A DNA stretch of 51,775 nucleotides from Fluviicola sp. (GTDB lineage: Bacteria > Bacteroidota > Bacteroidia > Flavobacteriales_D > Crocinitomicaceae). Below are positions 9,103 through 17,544 of the stretch, piece after piece; position 1 is the first letter of the stretch; every line of letters begins with the position of its first letter. Where the stretch lies: positions 1-51,775 of the forward strand of contig JADLGD010000062.1 in NCBI GenBank assembly GCA_020849495.1, written 5' to 3'. A program made the position numbers and the translations under genes. A model generated the notes under the pieces. The model was not told where the DNA came from. It ran no database searches and saw only the letters and a program-made list of their open reading frames with translations.

Positions 9103-10386
9103 CTATTGATTCGGAATAGGATAGCACAAACAGAATTTCTCAACAGGAGTGGCCAAAGCAGAGATATTTAAATTGTCTGATGCTTTTGAAACGTCCATGA
9201 TTTCCCCGTTTTTCATCAAGAGATTAATGGTTTGTTTTACCTGACTGTAAGCGTTGTTGGAAAGTAATTCTGAATAAACAAAATACTTGATTTCCTCATC
9301 GTTTAATTGAAATTGATTGCGGACCATTTCGTATTCAAATTGGATACGGTCTGGACTGAAAGGATCTTTAGAAATCTCTACTTTGTGTAATTTGCGATTG
9401 ATCAAATGCGTGGATAGAATCGAAAGTACTTTGTCTTGATGAAATTGCCACACTTTTACCGCTCCCATGATGTCGTAATCGTCCAGTTGAGCAAAAGTTG
9501 CCAAGATTTCAGGTTTGTTTTCAAAATCGGTTTTAGTAACCGTGTTTTTCATGAAGTACATCAAGGCAGGGGAGGCAAACAATTCTTCACCACGTGTCAC
9601 CAATTCTTTCGCTCTACGCAAAATATTGATGAGCATGAATTCGCCAGAAACAACTGTCTTGTGTAAATACACTTGCCAATACATGACTCTGCGAGCTACC
9701 AAAAATTTCTCGATGGAATAGATCCCTTTTTCATCCACTACCAATTGGTCATGGTGAACGTTCAACATTTCAATGATGCGATCGGTTCCCACAATTCCTT
9801 CCGAAACTCCAGTAAAAAAACTATCTCTGGTTAAATAATCCAAACGGTCCATATCAAGCTGACTAGAAACCAATTGGTGTAGGAATTTCTTGTGGTATTT
9901 ATTGGAGAAAATCATTAAAGCGCGCTCCAAATCATCTCTGTTGTTGGGAAATTCTTGCTTCAATGCTTCAATGAAGTAAAAAGAAATTTGTTCGTGACTT
10001 ACGCCATTAACAATATCGTATTCCAAAGCATGAGAAAACGGTCCGTGTCCCATATCGTGCAACAAAATGGCAATCAAAACCGCTCTTTCTTCTTCTTTGC
10101 TAATTGGATGACCTTTTTTACGAATCACAGAAATGGCTTGATGCATCAAGTGCATGGCACCAATCACATGGTGGAAACGGGTGTGTAAAGCTCCTGGATA
10201 AACGTAGTGCGTCATTCCCAATTGCTTGATTCTACGCAAGCGTTGGAAGTACGGATGTTCAATCAAATCGAAAATAAATTCGTCTGGAATTGAAATAAAA
10301 CCATAAACTGGGTCGTTGATGATTTTCTTTTTGTTGTTTCTGTAGGTATTTGTGCGCAATTGAATACTTTTATAAACCAAACTCAA
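9103..10386 (-). CDS. HD-domain phosphohydrolase (dGTPase-like)
   Basis: Cytosolic HD-superfamily hydrolase of 427 residues. Metal-binding motifs are HTRFHHVIG (His at about 68) and the HD pair at about 110-111 in LLHDMGHGPFSHALE, followed by a conserved LDYLTRDSFFTG segment. The pattern matches dNTP triphosphohydrolase-like proteins common in Bacteroidota; the substrate is not proven. No ATG exists in frame before the conserved domain. The longest start is TTG at 10386, but an exact TAnnTTTG element covers that codon, so the TTG at 10380 may be the true, leaderless start. It is divergent from porX across 20 bases. Confidence 0.88.
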   Translation of the reverse strand: MSLVYKSIQLRTNTYRNNKKKIINDPVYGFISIPDEFIFDLIEHPYFQRLRRIKQLGMTHYVYPGALHTRFHHVIGAMHLMHQAISVIRKKGHPISKEEERAVLIAILLHDMGHGPFSHALEYDIVNGVSHEQISFYFIEALKQEFPNNRDDLERALMIFSNKYHKKFLHQLVSSQLDMDRLDYLTRDSFFTGVSEGIVGTDRIIEMLNVHHDQLVVDEKGIYSIEKFLVARRVMYWQVYLHKTVVSGEFMLINILRRAKELVTRGEELFASPALMYFMKNTVTKTDFENKPEILATFAQLDDYDIMGAVKVWQFHQDKVLSILSTHLINRKLHKVEISKDPFSPDRIQFEYEMVRNQFQLNDEEIKYFVYSELLSNNAYSQVKQTINLLMKNGEIMDVSKASDNLNISALATPVEKFCLCYPIPNQ

Positions 10387-10391
10387 AGCTA
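10384..10391 (-). promoter_or_regulatory. Predicted -7 promoter element overlapping the HD gene start
   Basis: The minus strand reads TAGCTTTG, an exact TAnnTTTG match. It overlaps the TTG codon at 10386 and lies 3 bases before the next in-frame TTG (10380). Confidence 0.45.
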
Positions 10392-10406
10392 ATTAATCTT
10401 TAGGAT

Positions 10407-11948
10407 ATGCAAGCAAAGATTCTGTGGGCAGATGATGAAATGGAGTTTTTAAAACCCCATGTTTTATTTTTGGAATCGAAAGGTTACCACGTAGAACTCA
10501 TCAACAACGGCTCAGAAGCAGTAGAAAAATGCCAAGAAAACAATTATGATATTGTGTTTCTTGATGAAAACATGCCCGGAATTTCTGGTTTGGAAGCTTT
10601 GACACGTATCAAAGAAATTCATCCACATTTGCCTGTTGTGATGATCACAAAAAGTGAAGAAGAGTCCATCATGGAAGATGCCATTGGTGGTAAAATCGCT
10701 GATTATTTGATCAAACCAGTGAATCCAAACCAATTGCTCTTGAGTTTGAAGAAGAACTTGGATCACCGTAAATTGGTTTCTCAGAAAACAAATTCGAATT
10801 ACCAGCAAGAATTTAGACAGTTGGGCATGCAATTGAGTTCACGCTTGGATGCTGAAGAATGGAAGGAGGTTTTCAAGAAATTGACTTATTGGGATTTAGA
10901 ATTCAAAGGCCTTCAAGATCAAGGAATGCGCGAAATTTTGAATGCACAACGCCGTGAAGCGAATGATTTGTTCTGCCGCTTCATCGAAAATAACTACGAA
11001 GATTGGTTCAATGGTCAAGAAGAAGCACCTGAAATGGTTCATCATTTATTGAAAGAACGCGTTTTCCCAATGTTGAACGAACCAGTTTATTTATTGGTCA
11101 TCGACAATTTACGCTACGATCAATGGCAAGTGTTGAAGCCAATCATTTCCAATTACTTTACGATTGAAAAAGAAGACATTGTTTTCTCTATTTTGCCTAC
11201 AGCAACCCATTATGCACGTAATGCCTTGTTTGCCGGTTTGATGCCTTCTGAAATTGAAAAACGTTTTCCTCAACATTGGTTGAACGAAGAAGATGAAGGT
11301 GGTAAAAACATGCACGAAGCCGTTTTCTTGGAAGGAAACCTCAAACGCAACGGTAAAAACGTGAAATGGTCGTACAATAAAATCACGAACCTGGATGCTG
11401 GAAAACGTTTGTTGGATCAGTTCAATAATTACAAAGACAATCAGTTGAATGTCATCGTGTACAATTTTGTGGATATGCTCTCCCATGCGCGTACAGAAAT
11501 GGACATGATCAAAGAATTGGCAGCAGATGAAGCAGCATACCGTTCATTAACCGTTTCTTGGTTTGAACACTCACCTTTACAAGAAATGTTGAAGAAAATG
11601 GCTGCTCAAAAAGTAAAAGTGGTCATTACTACAGATCACGGTACTGTTCGTGTAACCAATCCCGTAAAAATAGTTGGAGATCGAGCAACGAATACCAATT
11701 TGCGATACAAGACAGGTAGAAATTTGTCTTATAAAGAGAAAGAAGTATTTACCATTCGTCATCCAGAAAAAGTAGGTTTACCAAAATCGAATATTTCGAG
11801 TGAGTTTGTCTTTACACGTGAGCACGATTATTTTGTATATCCCAATAATTACAATCATTTCGTGAACTATTACAACGATACGTTCCAACATGGAGGAATA
11901 TCGATGGAGGAAATCATGATTCCATTTGTCATTTTACAGCCCAAATGA
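10407..11948 (+). CDS. porX: PorX, T9SS response regulator with PglZ phosphatase domain
   Basis: Two-domain regulator of the type IX secretion system. The N-terminal receiver domain (1-120) has acidic pair Asp9/Asp10 (WADDE), phospho-acceptor Asp53 (FLDENMPG) and the conserved Lys in LIKPVNP. The rest is a PglZ/alkaline-phosphatase-superfamily domain with metal-site motifs VIDNLRYDQW, the LPTATHYARN segment, and TTDHGTVRV. In P. gingivalis PorX this domain is a zinc phosphodiesterase acting on oligonucleotides. At 513 residues it matches PorX length. The stop overlaps the tsaE ATG by 4 bases. No adjacent PorY or SigP gene is in the window. PglZ also occurs in BREX defence proteins, but receiver plus PglZ is diagnostic of PorX. 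Confidence 0.95.
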   Translation: MQAKILWADDEMEFLKPHVLFLESKGYHVELINNGSEAVEKCQENNYDIVFLDENMPGISGLEALTRIKEIHPHLPVVMITKSEEESIMEDAIGGKIADYLIKPVNPNQLLLSLKKNLDHRKLVSQKTNSNYQQEFRQLGMQLSSRLDAEEWKEVFKKLTYWDLEFKGLQDQGMREILNAQRREANDLFCRFIENNYEDWFNGQEEAPEMVHHLLKERVFPMLNEPVYLLVIDNLRYDQWQVLKPIISNYFTIEKEDIVFSILPTATHYARNALFAGLMPSEIEKRFPQHWLNEEDEGGKNMHEAVFLEGNLKRNGKNVKWSYNKITNLDAGKRLLDQFNNYKDNQLNVIVYNFVDMLSHARTEMDMIKELAADEAAYRSLTVSWFEHSPLQEMLKKMAAQKVKVVITTDHGTVRVTNPVKIVGDRATNTNLRYKTGRNLSYKEKEVFTIRHPEKVGLPKSNISSEFVFTREHDYFVYPNNYNHFVNYYNDTFQHGGISMEEIMIPFVILQPK

Positions 11949-12364
11949 AAACCTTTGTAATCCATACACTCGATGATCTTGCTTTTGTTGCAAAAGAAGT
12001 CTTGTTACAATTGGAGGACAAGAAAGTCGTGGCTTTTAATGCTGAAATGGGAGCAGGGAAAACGACTCTGATCAATGCGATGTTGCGAGCAATGGGTATT
12101 CAAGATCCGGATGGTTCGCCCACGTATTCCATTGTCAATGTGTATGATTCTCCGTATTACGGAGCAGTCTATCATTTTGATGTGTATCGTTTGGAATCCA
12201 TTGAAGAAGCCCTTGAAATTGGTGTAGAAGAAATGCTCTATTCTGGCGGTTATTGTTTGATTGAATGGGCTGACAAAATTGCGCCATTATTACCGGATGA
12301 CACAGTTGAAATAAGTATTTCAGTAAATGAAAATGGGGAGCGTTTGGTACAATTGAACGATTAA
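11945..12364 (+). CDS. tsaE: tRNA threonylcarbamoyladenosine synthesis ATPase TsaE
   Basis: Small P-loop ATPase of the TsaB-TsaD-TsaE complex that makes t6A37 on ANN-decoding tRNAs. Walker A is AEMGAGKTT (residues 33-41); the family motifs SPTYSIVN, YHFDVYRL and LIEWADKI follow. It has 139 residues, the usual length. The start codon lies in an ATGA overlap with porX, so translation is probably coupled. TsaB and TsaD are not in the window. Confidence 0.96.
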   Translation: MKTFVIHTLDDLAFVAKEVLLQLEDKKVVAFNAEMGAGKTTLINAMLRAMGIQDPDGSPTYSIVNVYDSPYYGAVYHFDVYRLESIEEALEIGVEEMLYSGGYCLIEWADKIAPLLPDDTVEISISVNENGERLVQLND

Positions 12365-12442
12365 CTTTGTTCTGAAAAAAGGCGAGTTGTTCAGTCTATT
12401 GCTTGAAAATTAATCTTATCTTCGTAAGACCCCAATATCCGT

Positions 12443-13675
12443 ATGAAGATGGTTAAAGATCCCGAATTACTCAAACAATTACTCAAAGAAGGTAATATTC
12501 TTCCAATGGAAGAAATGCTTGAAATTTCCAAAAAGAAAGGAAGTTTGCATATTGGTATTCCAAAAGAGTTGAGTTTTCAGGAACGTCGAGTGCCTTTGGT
12601 GCCAGAAGCAGTTTCGTTTTTAGTAGCAAATGGACACAACGTACGCTTAGAATCGGGGGCAGGAGAACCGAGCCACTTTTCTGATCGAGAATATTCTGAA
12701 GTAGGAGCAGAGATTTGTTTTTCACCCAAAGAGATTTTTGAGTGTGATATCATTTTGAAAGTCGCTCCTCCTACAGAAGATGAGGTCGATTTGATGAAAG
12801 GGAATCAAACCTTGATTTCTGCTTTACAATTGAGCATTCAGCCAAAAATCATTTTACAAAAACTCATTCAGAAAAAAATCACTGCGGTTGCTTGGGACTA
12901 CATTCAGGATGAGCAAGGAGTATTTCCTGTTGTGCGAACGATGGGTGAAATAGCAGGGACAACATCTATTTTGATTGCAGGAGAATTGCTTTCTTCTTTC
13001 AATGAAGGAAAAGGGATCATGTTAGGAGGGATTGCTGGTGTTCAACCAACTGAAGTAGTTGTTTTGGGTGCAGGAACTGTTGGTGAATGTGCAACAAGAG
13101 CTGCAATGGGCTTGGGTGCATCAGTAAAAGTATTTGATAACAGTTTGTCGCGTCTTCGTCGTTTACAAAATGATCTAGGATTTAGAATTTATACTTCTGT
13201 TTTACAGCCGAAAGTTTTAGCAAAAGCAATCATGCGTGCTGATGTGGTGATTGGTGCCATTCGTTCTCCTTTGGGAAGAACACCTTGTGTAGTAACGGAG
13301 GAAATGGTGCAAAACATGAAAGAAGGTTCCGTAATCGTTGATGTGAGTATCGATCAAGGTGGTTGTTTTGAAACTTCTCGTGTGACCAATCACAGCAATC
13401 CAACGTTTACACAGCATGGCGTTTTGCATTATTGCGTTCCAAATATCGCTTCTCGCGTTCCGCGTACAGCTTCATTCGCTTTATCAAATATCTTCTCACC
13501 TATTTTGATGGCCATGGGAGATTCTGGTGGCTCACAAGATTTAATTCGCAACGATTCAGGTTTTCGTTCGGGTGTTTACATCTATCGCGGAATTTTGGTA
13601 AGTGAAGTACTAGGGAAAGTATTCGATTTAAAATACAAAGACATCGATTTGTTGATGATGGGATTAAAAGGATAA
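12443..13675 (+). CDS. ald: Alanine dehydrogenase / alanine dehydrogenase-like (AlaDH/PNT family)
   Basis: NAD-dependent interconversion of L-alanine and pyruvate plus ammonia. The AlaDH/PNT N-terminal domain begins at GIPKELSFQERRVPLVPEA (about 38-56). The Rossmann motif VLGAGTVGECA is near residue 210 and the C-terminal lobe has IVDVSIDQGGC. The protein has 410 residues against ~370 for the classic enzyme, mainly because of a ~35-residue N-terminal extension. A two-gene transhydrogenase alpha subunit is less likely, since no pntB follows. It lies 78 bases after tsaE and ends in a strong hairpin terminator. Confidence 0.9.
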   Translation: MKMVKDPELLKQLLKEGNILPMEEMLEISKKKGSLHIGIPKELSFQERRVPLVPEAVSFLVANGHNVRLESGAGEPSHFSDREYSEVGAEICFSPKEIFECDIILKVAPPTEDEVDLMKGNQTLISALQLSIQPKIILQKLIQKKITAVAWDYIQDEQGVFPVVRTMGEIAGTTSILIAGELLSSFNEGKGIMLGGIAGVQPTEVVVLGAGTVGECATRAAMGLGASVKVFDNSLSRLRRLQNDLGFRIYTSVLQPKVLAKAIMRADVVIGAIRSPLGRTPCVVTEEMVQNMKEGSVIVDVSIDQGGCFETSRVTNHSNPTFTQHGVLHYCVPNIASRVPRTASFALSNIFSPILMAMGDSGGSQDLIRNDSGFRSGVYIYRGILVSEVLGKVFDLKYKDIDLLMMGLKG

Positions 13676-13677
13676 AA

Positions 13678-13706
13678 AAAAGCTGTCCTTTTTTAGAACA
13701 GCTTTT
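13678..13706. terminator. Bidirectional hairpin terminator
   Basis: AAAAGCTGT (13678-13686) pairs with ACAGCTTTT (13698-13706) around an 11-base loop, with A/T tracts on both sides. It sits between convergent ald and the barrel-protein gene and can serve both. Confidence 0.85.
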
Positions 13707-13710
13707 AGAA

Positions 13711-14391
13711 TTACCCTTTTTTTCTACCGGATTTGTAGCGTTGTTTTTTATCGGTCCATTTATAATGTTTCTTATTGAATTCATTGCTTTTTCGATCGCC
13801 TTTGAATTTATATACAATCCCAGCTGAATGTTGGAAGTAATCGTTTTCAGCAAATAGTTTTCCTGCAAGACCAAATTTTGCGCTTGTTTGCAATTGAATT
13901 CCAAGACCTTTGTAAATCCAAATATTTACTCCAGCTCCAACGTTTGCAGTAGGGCAAAGCACTTGTGGAATTGCAGTTCGTTGAGTAATACCTACACCAA
14001 GAGAAACATAAGGATCCAACCAAGTTGTTTGTTGTAAATCGTAGAAGCTGTATTTTGCGTTTAAATCAAAAGATAAAAACATGCCCGATCGATTGGTTGA
14101 ATCGTTGATCAATTTTCCTGCTAAATAGCGATTGTAAGCTCCAGAAAATTCTGCACTTAACCCGTGTTTGAAATAGCGATCGACGACCAAACGAGTTGGG
14201 TAAGCAGGCATGTTCCATGATTGCGTTACGTCAAACATTTGGCAAAAGCCTCTACCATCATCTTCAACAGCATTCCATGAAACCCCAATGAGCCATTTGT
14301 ATGGTTTAGGTTTTCCCATCCATGCTAAAGGTTGCGCCCAAAGGGATGCGGAATTGAATGTTAACAAAATCAATACAATGATTGCTTTCAT
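13711..14391 (-). CDS. Outer-membrane beta-barrel protein with basic C-terminal tail
   Basis: 226-residue exported protein not assigned to a named family. The signal peptide spans about 1-19 (ending SLWAQP). About 28-195 contain alternating aromatic strands with turns, including GLSAEFSGAYNRY, DPYVSLGVGI, ANVGAGVNIWI and the last strand HSAGIVYKF, as in small OmpA/PorT-like barrels. Unusually, the last strand is followed by about 30 very basic residues (GDRKSNEFNKKHYKW... RKKG), whereas such barrels normally end at an aromatic residue. The tail would face the periplasm if the barrel closes in the usual way. Similar proteins in this phylum often sit beside OmpA-type genes, but none is adjacent here. 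Function unknown. Confidence 0.75.
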   Translation of the reverse strand: MKAIIVLILLTFNSASLWAQPLAWMGKPKPYKWLIGVSWNAVEDDGRGFCQMFDVTQSWNMPAYPTRLVVDRYFKHGLSAEFSGAYNRYLAGKLINDSTNRSGMFLSFDLNAKYSFYDLQQTTWLDPYVSLGVGITQRTAIPQVLCPTANVGAGVNIWIYKGLGIQLQTSAKFGLAGKLFAENDYFQHSAGIVYKFKGDRKSNEFNKKHYKWTDKKQRYKSGRKKG

Positions 14392-14583
14392 ATATGGGGA
14401 ATTTGATTTTTATCGGTCATATTGTATTCTCATGTGAGTTAATATTTAAATGCAACATGAGCATATCATATAGGATTGTTTGAGTTCTTGGTTTGTGCCA
14501 CGAATTTACAAATATTCTGCCATATTGAAGAAAATGTCATGAAGCTAGAAATCTTATTGTAAATTTATCCAACTATTACTAGC

Positions 14584-15777
14584 GTGAATACATATTTCAA
14601 CATCGGAGTTCGGCCAAATTATGTTACGTGGGAAATCAATCTCACTCGGAAATTGAATTTCCTTTCTTTAGTGGGATTTTTCAATATTTCGCTAACATTG
14701 ATTTTGTTTGAATACATGCAATTACATGCTTTAACACCCTATTTCATTGTTATTTTGTGTTTAGCTCCTTTTGTTCCTTTGTTGAATAAATGGTTTGGCT
14801 ATTTAGCTGCTACCCATTTGTTTTTTATTATGGGAGCTTTCATTATTTTTTCTGCTTCCTACGTTTACGGTTTCAATTCTTTGATAGCTCTTTTTTATTT
14901 CCCACTTATTTTAACATTGATTCAATTCATTGGCAGAAAGGAAACACTGAAACACTTAATCATCCTATTGCTGGTTTATTTTGTTTCGATTATTGTTCTT
15001 TCAACGTTTTTGTATGATCATATTACAACTACACTTTCAGCGAAAGATATTCGTTTTATTCAGCCATTTAGTATCATTATTAGTTTTTTTTCAACCTTGG
15101 TTCTCTTATTAATGGTTACTTGGGAAAATTTAAAACAAGACGCTGAAATCAGATCTGTTCTCCGTGAAAAAGAATTGTTATTGGCAGAATTGAATCATCG
15201 GGTGAAAAACAACATGAATATTGTAACGAGTTTATTGAATTTAAAAAAAGATACTACAGATAACAAAGAGGTCATAGAAGCTTTAGATGATTGTCGATTT
15301 AGAGTCTATTCGATGGCATTGATTCACAATCAAATGTACAACAATCAAGGTTTTGAAGCCTTGGATTTTAAAGAATACCTTTCCTCGTTATTGAAAAACA
15401 TTGAACACATGATGGGGAATGTTGCGAAAGTGAAAATGGAAACAGAGTCAGTGATGATTCCCATTCAAAAAGCGGTTCCGTGTGGTTTAATTGTGAATGA
15501 ATTGTTGACCAATGCTTATAAACATGCACAAAAAGCAGACAAGCAATTGACGATTCAAGTAAAAGTGATGCAAAAAGACAATCGCTTGTGGATTACCATT
15601 CAAGATAACGGACCTGGAATAAATGAAGCCGAAGATTTCAATAAGTCGAAGTCACTTGGATTTGAGTTGGTACGTTCTTTGTGCGAACAAATTGATGGAC
15701 ATTTCTCCTTCGAAAACAATAACGGTTTCCTTGCTCGAATAGACTTGCCTTTAACGAAACCTCAACAGTTAATCTAA
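14584..15777 (+). CDS. Sensor histidine kinase, HisKA_2 type, membrane-bound
   Basis: 397 residues: a hydrophobic N-terminal half with about six membrane helices (roughly 24-180), then a cytoplasmic kinase. The dimerisation/phospho-acceptor helix holds His205 in LAELNHRVKNNMN, the HisKA_2 pattern. The ATPase domain has the N-box GLIVNELLTNAYKH (Asn305/Asn310) and Asp341 in DNGPG. There is no obvious extracellular sensor domain, so the signal is probably sensed within the membrane. The start is a GTG: an in-frame stop lies about 24 bases upstream and no suitable ATG occurs early. No response regulator is adjacent, so it is an orphan. The 3' end overlaps the convergent helicase gene by 9 bases. 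Confidence 0.88.
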   Translation: MNTYFNIGVRPNYVTWEINLTRKLNFLSLVGFFNISLTLILFEYMQLHALTPYFIVILCLAPFVPLLNKWFGYLAATHLFFIMGAFIIFSASYVYGFNSLIALFYFPLILTLIQFIGRKETLKHLIILLLVYFVSIIVLSTFLYDHITTTLSAKDIRFIQPFSIIISFFSTLVLLLMVTWENLKQDAEIRSVLREKELLLAELNHRVKNNMNIVTSLLNLKKDTTDNKEVIEALDDCRFRVYSMALIHNQMYNNQGFEALDFKEYLSSLLKNIEHMMGNVAKVKMETESVMIPIQKAVPCGLIVNELLTNAYKHAQKADKQLTIQVKVMQKDNRLWITIQDNGPGINEAEDFNKSKSLGFELVRSLCEQIDGHFSFENNNGFLARIDLPLTKPQQLI

Positions 15778-17538
15778 CAATTCCCAAGCACTTTTATAAG
15801 TCTCTTGCTGTTCTAAAAGTTCTAACAATTGGGCATAGAATTTATCCGATCCAATCGTCGCGCTATCCCCAATAATGTAACAAGAAGATTTTGCTCTTGA
15901 AATGGCCACGTTTGTACGGCGGTAATCAGTTAAGAAACCAATAGTCCCTTCTTCATTGCTTCGTGTGAGACTGATGATGATGTTTTCAGCTTCCTGTCCT
16001 TGAATGGCATCTACTGTTGCAATTTTCCATTGTTTTCCAAGCGTGTCTCCAAGACTTTTGATTTGTGCTGAATAGGGTGCAAGGATTACGGTGTTGTTTT
16101 CTGAAATACGTTCTGCTTCAATGAGTTTTTGAATGATTTCAGCTTCAGAAGTATTGAAATAACTGCCCGAAAGTTCATCTTGTTGTTCACCATCACCATA
16201 GCCTGCCATGTCTATAAATTGGATCTTCCCAAGAGATAAATGAGCTGCAGAAACCAAACGATTTTGATAAAAGTAAGGATTGATGCTGGCAACAATGTTT
16301 GTCCCCATGCGGTATTGTTCGTTTAATAGAATTGGAGTTTGAAGTTGCGCCACTCGTTCTAGTAAACTGATATTTAATCCCAATTTTACGGCTTCAGGGG
16401 CTAAAACCGTTGGAGGTAATTGCTGCGGATCGCCACACAAAACCAAACGTTTACCAAAACTAGCAACCAACCATGCCAAAGGTTCCAATGCTTGTCCGGC
16501 TTCATCTAAAAACACCACATCTGCACTAAAATCTTTTGAAAGGTAATTGAATAAACCAACAGGTGTACTTGCAATCACTTGACTGGATTCGATCAAAGTT
16601 GTCACCGCATCCTTGGCTATTTTCCGCATCAATTGTTTGATTTCACGTGCCTCTTTCCTTGCATTTCTTCGTTCTTCAGCAGCCTCTTTCGTGAAATTAC
16701 GGATGTGTCGATTGGCAATATTCTCCGCCTGTTGCAACTGTTTTTTTAATTGCTGGATACTTTTAGAACTTCCGCCTTTTTCCAAGTAACCGTCAATGGT
16801 ATAATCCTGCAAATCAGCACTGATTTTCTCATCATTACCCAAACGAATCAATTGACACCCTTGAGCAATGACTTTTCGAGCCAATTGGTCAACAGCTGTA
16901 TTGCTTGGAGCAGAAATGATAACACGTTTTCCGCTTTTTACTAATTCCGCAATGGCTATTGATAGCGTATGCGTTTTTCCAGTTCCAGGAGGTCCTTGAA
17001 TGACAACTGTCGGTTGATCAGCTAAAATACTACCGACGGCTTGTTGTTGCGATGGATTTAATGCGTCATTTTCAAAAGTGTGCGATTCTTTTTCTTGCTT
17101 GAAATCAGCTTCAAAAGTCAGTAATTGTGGAATTGTTTGACTCAGTTTCAATCCCAATGTCATGCATTTCAAAGTGCGATCATCAGGGATGTGTTGCAAT
17201 TGCAATTCAACTTCTTGCAAGTTTTCTTCAATTTCTGAATCAGAACTGATGGCGATTGTTTGTGCTTCTAAATCAAGAATTCGACAATTATAAGAGGTGT
17301 TTCCAGCATTTAGTTTCACCAAAGTCCCACGTTTGAAGTAGTTGTCGTTGATCACAAATGAACATGCTAATTGTATTATCGTGGTTTGATTACTCTCTAT
17401 GTAATTGACAAATTGCAAAGGATACAAAAGCAAACCTTCTTTGCGCAATTCTTGCGGTGAACGTTGTTGTTGCTCATCAAATTGTTGCTTGGTATAGGCA
17501 ATTTCTGCCGCTATGGCTTTTTCCAAATGTGAACTCAT
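15769..17538 (-). CDS. SF1 DNA/RNA helicase, UPF1/IGHMBP2-like
   Basis: Cytosolic superfamily 1B helicase of 589 residues. Motifs in order: Q-like segment NPSQQQAVGS, Walker [11 protein letters not shown] (182-189), motif Ia ISAPSNTAVD, motif II FLDEAGQALEP, motif III LCGDPQQLPPT, motif IV-V EQYRM and ATVDAIQGQEA, and motif VI RRTNVAISRAK. A short N-terminal beta-barrel-like region (about 40-110) and a helical stalk insertion with many Lys/Glu (about 270-320) match the SMUBP-2 layout. It starts 6 bases after the pseudouridine synthase gene, so both are probably co-transcribed, which hints at an RNA role. Confidence 0.9.
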   Translation of the reverse strand: MSSHLEKAIAAEIAYTKQQFDEQQQRSPQELRKEGLLLYPLQFVNYIESNQTTIIQLACSFVINDNYFKRGTLVKLNAGNTSYNCRILDLEAQTIAISSDSEIEENLQEVELQLQHIPDDRTLKCMTLGLKLSQTIPQLLTFEADFKQEKESHTFENDALNPSQQQAVGSILADQPTVVIQGPPGTGKTHTLSIAIAELVKSGKRVIISAPSNTAVDQLARKVIAQGCQLIRLGNDEKISADLQDYTIDGYLEKGGSSKSIQQLKKQLQQAENIANRHIRNFTKEAAEERRNARKEAREIKQLMRKIAKDAVTTLIESSQVIASTPVGLFNYLSKDFSADVVFLDEAGQALEPLAWLVASFGKRLVLCGDPQQLPPTVLAPEAVKLGLNISLLERVAQLQTPILLNEQYRMGTNIVASINPYFYQNRLVSAAHLSLGKIQFIDMAGYGDGEQQDELSGSYFNTSEAEIIQKLIEAERISENNTVILAPYSAQIKSLGDTLGKQWKIATVDAIQGQEAENIIISLTRSNEEGTIGFLTDYRRTNVAISRAKSSCYIIGDSATIGSDKFYAQLLELLEQQETYKSAWELLD

Positions 17539-17544
17539 GATCGA

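Noticed and set aside
10407..11948. PglZ domain as part of a BREX-type phage defence system.
   Set aside because: The protein has a receiver domain fused to PglZ, the PorX architecture, and no other BREX gene is nearby.
13500..13904. 134-codon minus-strand frame across the ald 3' end and barrel gene.
   Set aside because: It crosses a strong bidirectional terminator and overlaps two well-supported genes; no family resemblance.
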